Assembly: GCA_020628095.1 (NCBI GenBank)
Contig: JAHDFP010000002.1
Span: forward strand, 248,001 to 312,000
DNA length: 64,000 nt
Source: Saprospiraceae bacterium
GTDB lineage: Bacteria; Bacteroidota; Bacteroidia; Chitinophagales; Saprospiraceae
Direction: 5' to 3'
In this document: positions 62,451 to 64,000 of the stretch, piece after piece
How positions within the stretch are numbered: position 1 is the first letter of the stretch
Layout: the number at the start of each line of letters is the position of its first letter
Made by a program: the position numbers and the translations under genes
The notes under the pieces: generated by a model
The model's database searches: none
What the model was told of the DNA's origin: nothing
The model's input: only the letters and a program-made list of their open reading frames with translations

Positions 62451-64000
62451 TTGATTTTTTGCACTACAGAAGAGAATCCATCTACTCTACATGCGTTTTT
62501 TTCTATTTTGTCTGGTGTCGGTAGTTTCAGATATCTTGTACAGACATATATTTCTTCATTCACCGATGTATCCTTTTTTGTAATATTCAATAGCATTGAA
62601 TCTTGTGTCATCCCAAAAACATCTATCACTCGTTTTCCCCTAAGGTCAGACCCAGATTTTATGATGGGCTGATTATTGATAGATGCCTCTTCGATATTTT
62701 CCATGTCCTGAATTAATACACGGGTTAAATAGGCTTCGTCATTATGTCTTATGAGGAAGATGCTACTGTCCTGAGATACGGAAGGCACTTCTATATTATT
62801 ATAAATCTCTGTGGATTTGTATATGTGTTCGTCAGAGCCGTGTAAAGGTACCACACCCATATTGTGATCTGACAAATACATTTGATTTCCAATATTTTTA
62901 TGACTATCGTAGGTAACCCACTTGGCACTGTTGCCTACTGTATTATGCACATAGAATAAGCTGGATGGAAGAGGTTTTTCTTCTGAGGGTTTAGACTTAA
63001 TATGAGCAATAGCCATACAGGCTAAGAAGAGACTGATGCCAAAGAAGGGAGAAACTTTTTGCTTATATGATAGTAGGATCGGAAATATAGCAAATAGCCC
63101 AAGTGCAATAATCCCAAAGAAAACAGAAGCTAACGAGATGCCGGCTATACTAAATGCGTTATAGAATGTTCTATACACAGGAATCCAAAGCAAGCATGGA
63201 ATAAAAGCAAATAAATATGGAAGAAAATATCCAGCCTTGTTCTTCGCGTCATTCTCCTTATTGAGTAGAAGAAATAATATAATCAAGACAGCAGGCAATA
63301 AGAAAATATAGGTTGCGGTCTGAGCAATGAAGTAGGTCGCCGTGCTGATTGCTAATATGATAGTCAGAGCGGCCATTTGTATATTGTAAGTATTGAACTT
63401 TTTAGCGGCATAGCCGATGATCAGCCATAATATAATGATACACATCCCAGTCATCGCGCCCCAATACCACATGTGATTATAATACTGTCCAGAATAAAAT
63501 ACATCGTAATGTGGATATAGAATATATATCAATTTGCCAAGTAAATAAGACAAACCGAAACAGGCGAAAACTGAAAAGAGGAGAATGAAAAGAGATACTC
63601 CATAGTGAACAATCTTTATCTGATCTGCTCTATTTTTTTTATAAAACAAGAATATGAAAAGTAAAATCGACCCAATAAGAATGAATATGTCCCACTGACT
63701 CGGGTAGACGATAAGCGCGCCGAGCATATTAAAAAAAGAGGCATTGTGGCTTCTCACATCGGTTAAGTCCTGATTGACAAAATGACTTGCCAGACGATAC
63801 ATGTTATCACCAGTATGTTGTACGCTGGCGACGTTTACATTTTCTGCATTATCCTCTGGATTATGATAGTAAGAGAATCCATCTATAAAGGCATGGTTGA
63901 TACCAGGTACACCTTTTTCTTTGAACCTAGAATAGTCAGTATCATTAGGCAACATCTTATATATCTCATAAGAGAGAGAACTGGCGGTGGGTTTGATACC
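62444..64000 (-). CDS. M28-family membrane peptidase, 3-prime part
   Basis: The frame is open to the right-hand edge (SSLSYEIYKMLPNDTDYSRF), so the N-terminal peptidase part lies beyond the window. The visible C-terminal part of the M28 domain ends with KEKGVPGINHAFIDGFSYYHNPEDN, where the His is one of the zinc ligands. Then come about eight membrane helices (from residue 80 of the visible part to about 320) and a periplasmic beta domain. This fits the membrane-bound M28 aminopeptidases of Bacteroidota. The last 7 bases overlap the convergent PLP-enzyme gene. Confidence 0.85.
   Translation of the reverse strand, partial: GIKPTASSLSYEIYKMLPNDTDYSRFKEKGVPGINHAFIDGFSYYHNPEDNAENVNVASVQHTGDNMYRLASHFVNQDLTDVRSHNASFFNMLGALIVYPSQWDIFILIGSILLFIFLFYKKNRADQIKIVHYGVSLFILLFSVFACFGLSYLLGKLIYILYPHYDVFYSGQYYNHMWYWGAMTGMCIIILWLIIGYAAKKFNTYNIQMAALTIILAISTATYFIAQTATYIFLLPAVLIILFLLLNKENDAKNKAGYFLPYLFAFIPCLLWIPVYRTFYNAFSIAGISLASVFFGIIALGLFAIFPILLSYKQKVSPFFGISLFLACMAIAHIKSKPSEEKPLPSSLFYVHNTVGNSAKWVTYDSHKNIGNQMYLSDHNMGVVPLHGSDEHIYKSTEIYNNIEVPSVSQDSSIFLIRHNDEAYLTRVLIQDMENIEEASINNQPIIKSGSDLRGKRVIDVFGMTQDSMLLNITKKDTSVNEEIYVCTRYLKLPTPDKIEKNACRVDGFSSVVQKINY

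Noticed and set aside
1-64000. CRISPR arrays, transposases, phage genes, rRNA or tRNA genes
   Set aside because: I looked for regular spaced repeats, transposase or integrase motifs and RNA signatures by eye and found none. A covariance-model scan could still find a tRNA or small RNA.

Overview
The window reads as chromosomal sequence from a marine or environmental Bacteroidota bacterium, most likely of the Saprospiria type. The evidence is AT-rich DNA, type IX secretion (T9SS) sorting domains of both kinds (type A at the ends of the proteins at 29695-30771 and 41856-45242, gliding-associated type B at 35260-36879), Cys-Asp-Ser repeat proteins, DUF4837, DUF5362, DUF6503 and CotH proteins, an E1 alpha/beta fusion, and promoters of the TTG-N19-TAnnTTTG form (best example 39529-39558). 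About 56 protein genes are visible. I found no rRNA, tRNA, CRISPR array, insertion sequence or prophage gene, so this is mostly a stable, housekeeping and exported-enzyme region.

Layout. 0-9 kb: a membrane protein, a formylglycine-enzyme-like protein, glycerate kinase, then a minus-strand block with a DUF1684-DUF6503 fusion, a large beta-propeller protein, an unknown membrane-anchored protein and an alpha/beta hydrolase. 9-16 kb: an S10 carboxypeptidase, a decaying repeat adhesin-like gene (frameshifted and truncated into its neighbour), a 560-base ORF-free hairpin-rich region with a plus-strand terminator, a HupE-like protein and a zincin lipoprotein. 15-23 kb: a long minus-strand cluster (acyltransferase, recO, E1 alpha/beta, conserved unknown, DUF4837 lipoprotein, M29 aminopeptidase, membrane protein, tesB). 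23-28 kb: CotH, recX, MscS, a HAD phosphatase and glycyl-tRNA synthetase. 28-35 kb: lipoproteins, an Omp28-like T9SS protein, a ribosome hibernation factor, a sugar isomerase-like protein, a membrane LytTR regulator, and a barrel plus S41 protease pair behind a structured leader. 35-41 kb: a T9SS type B protein, a metal-uptake operon (mntR-like regulator, binding protein, ATPase, no permease) and a membrane pyrophosphatase. 41-53 kb: a PNGase F-like glycoamidase, an M16 protease, GIY-YIG, thioredoxin, sterol desaturase, aminotransferase V and GH2 genes. 53-64 kb: aminopeptidase P, an FMN reductase/pirin/TIR operon, a phosphoesterase, a DUF1801 protein, a divergent response regulator/histidine kinase pair, a PLP deaminase and the 3-prime part of a membrane M28 peptidase.

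How the genes work together. Many products are exported or cell-surface hydrolases (S10, S41, M16, M28, GH2, PNGase-like, Omp28-like), which fits a lifestyle of breaking down protein and glycan. The most likely unusual biology is (1) a PF10137-type TIR protein, related to CBASS/Pycsar NADase effectors but with no cyclase beside it, placed directly behind a flavin reductase and a pirin; (2) a LuxI/FeeM-like acyltransferase with repeated operator-like elements in its upstream region; (3) two intergenic regions with terminators that no gene explains, which may make small RNAs; and (4) a metal-uptake operon that lacks its permease.
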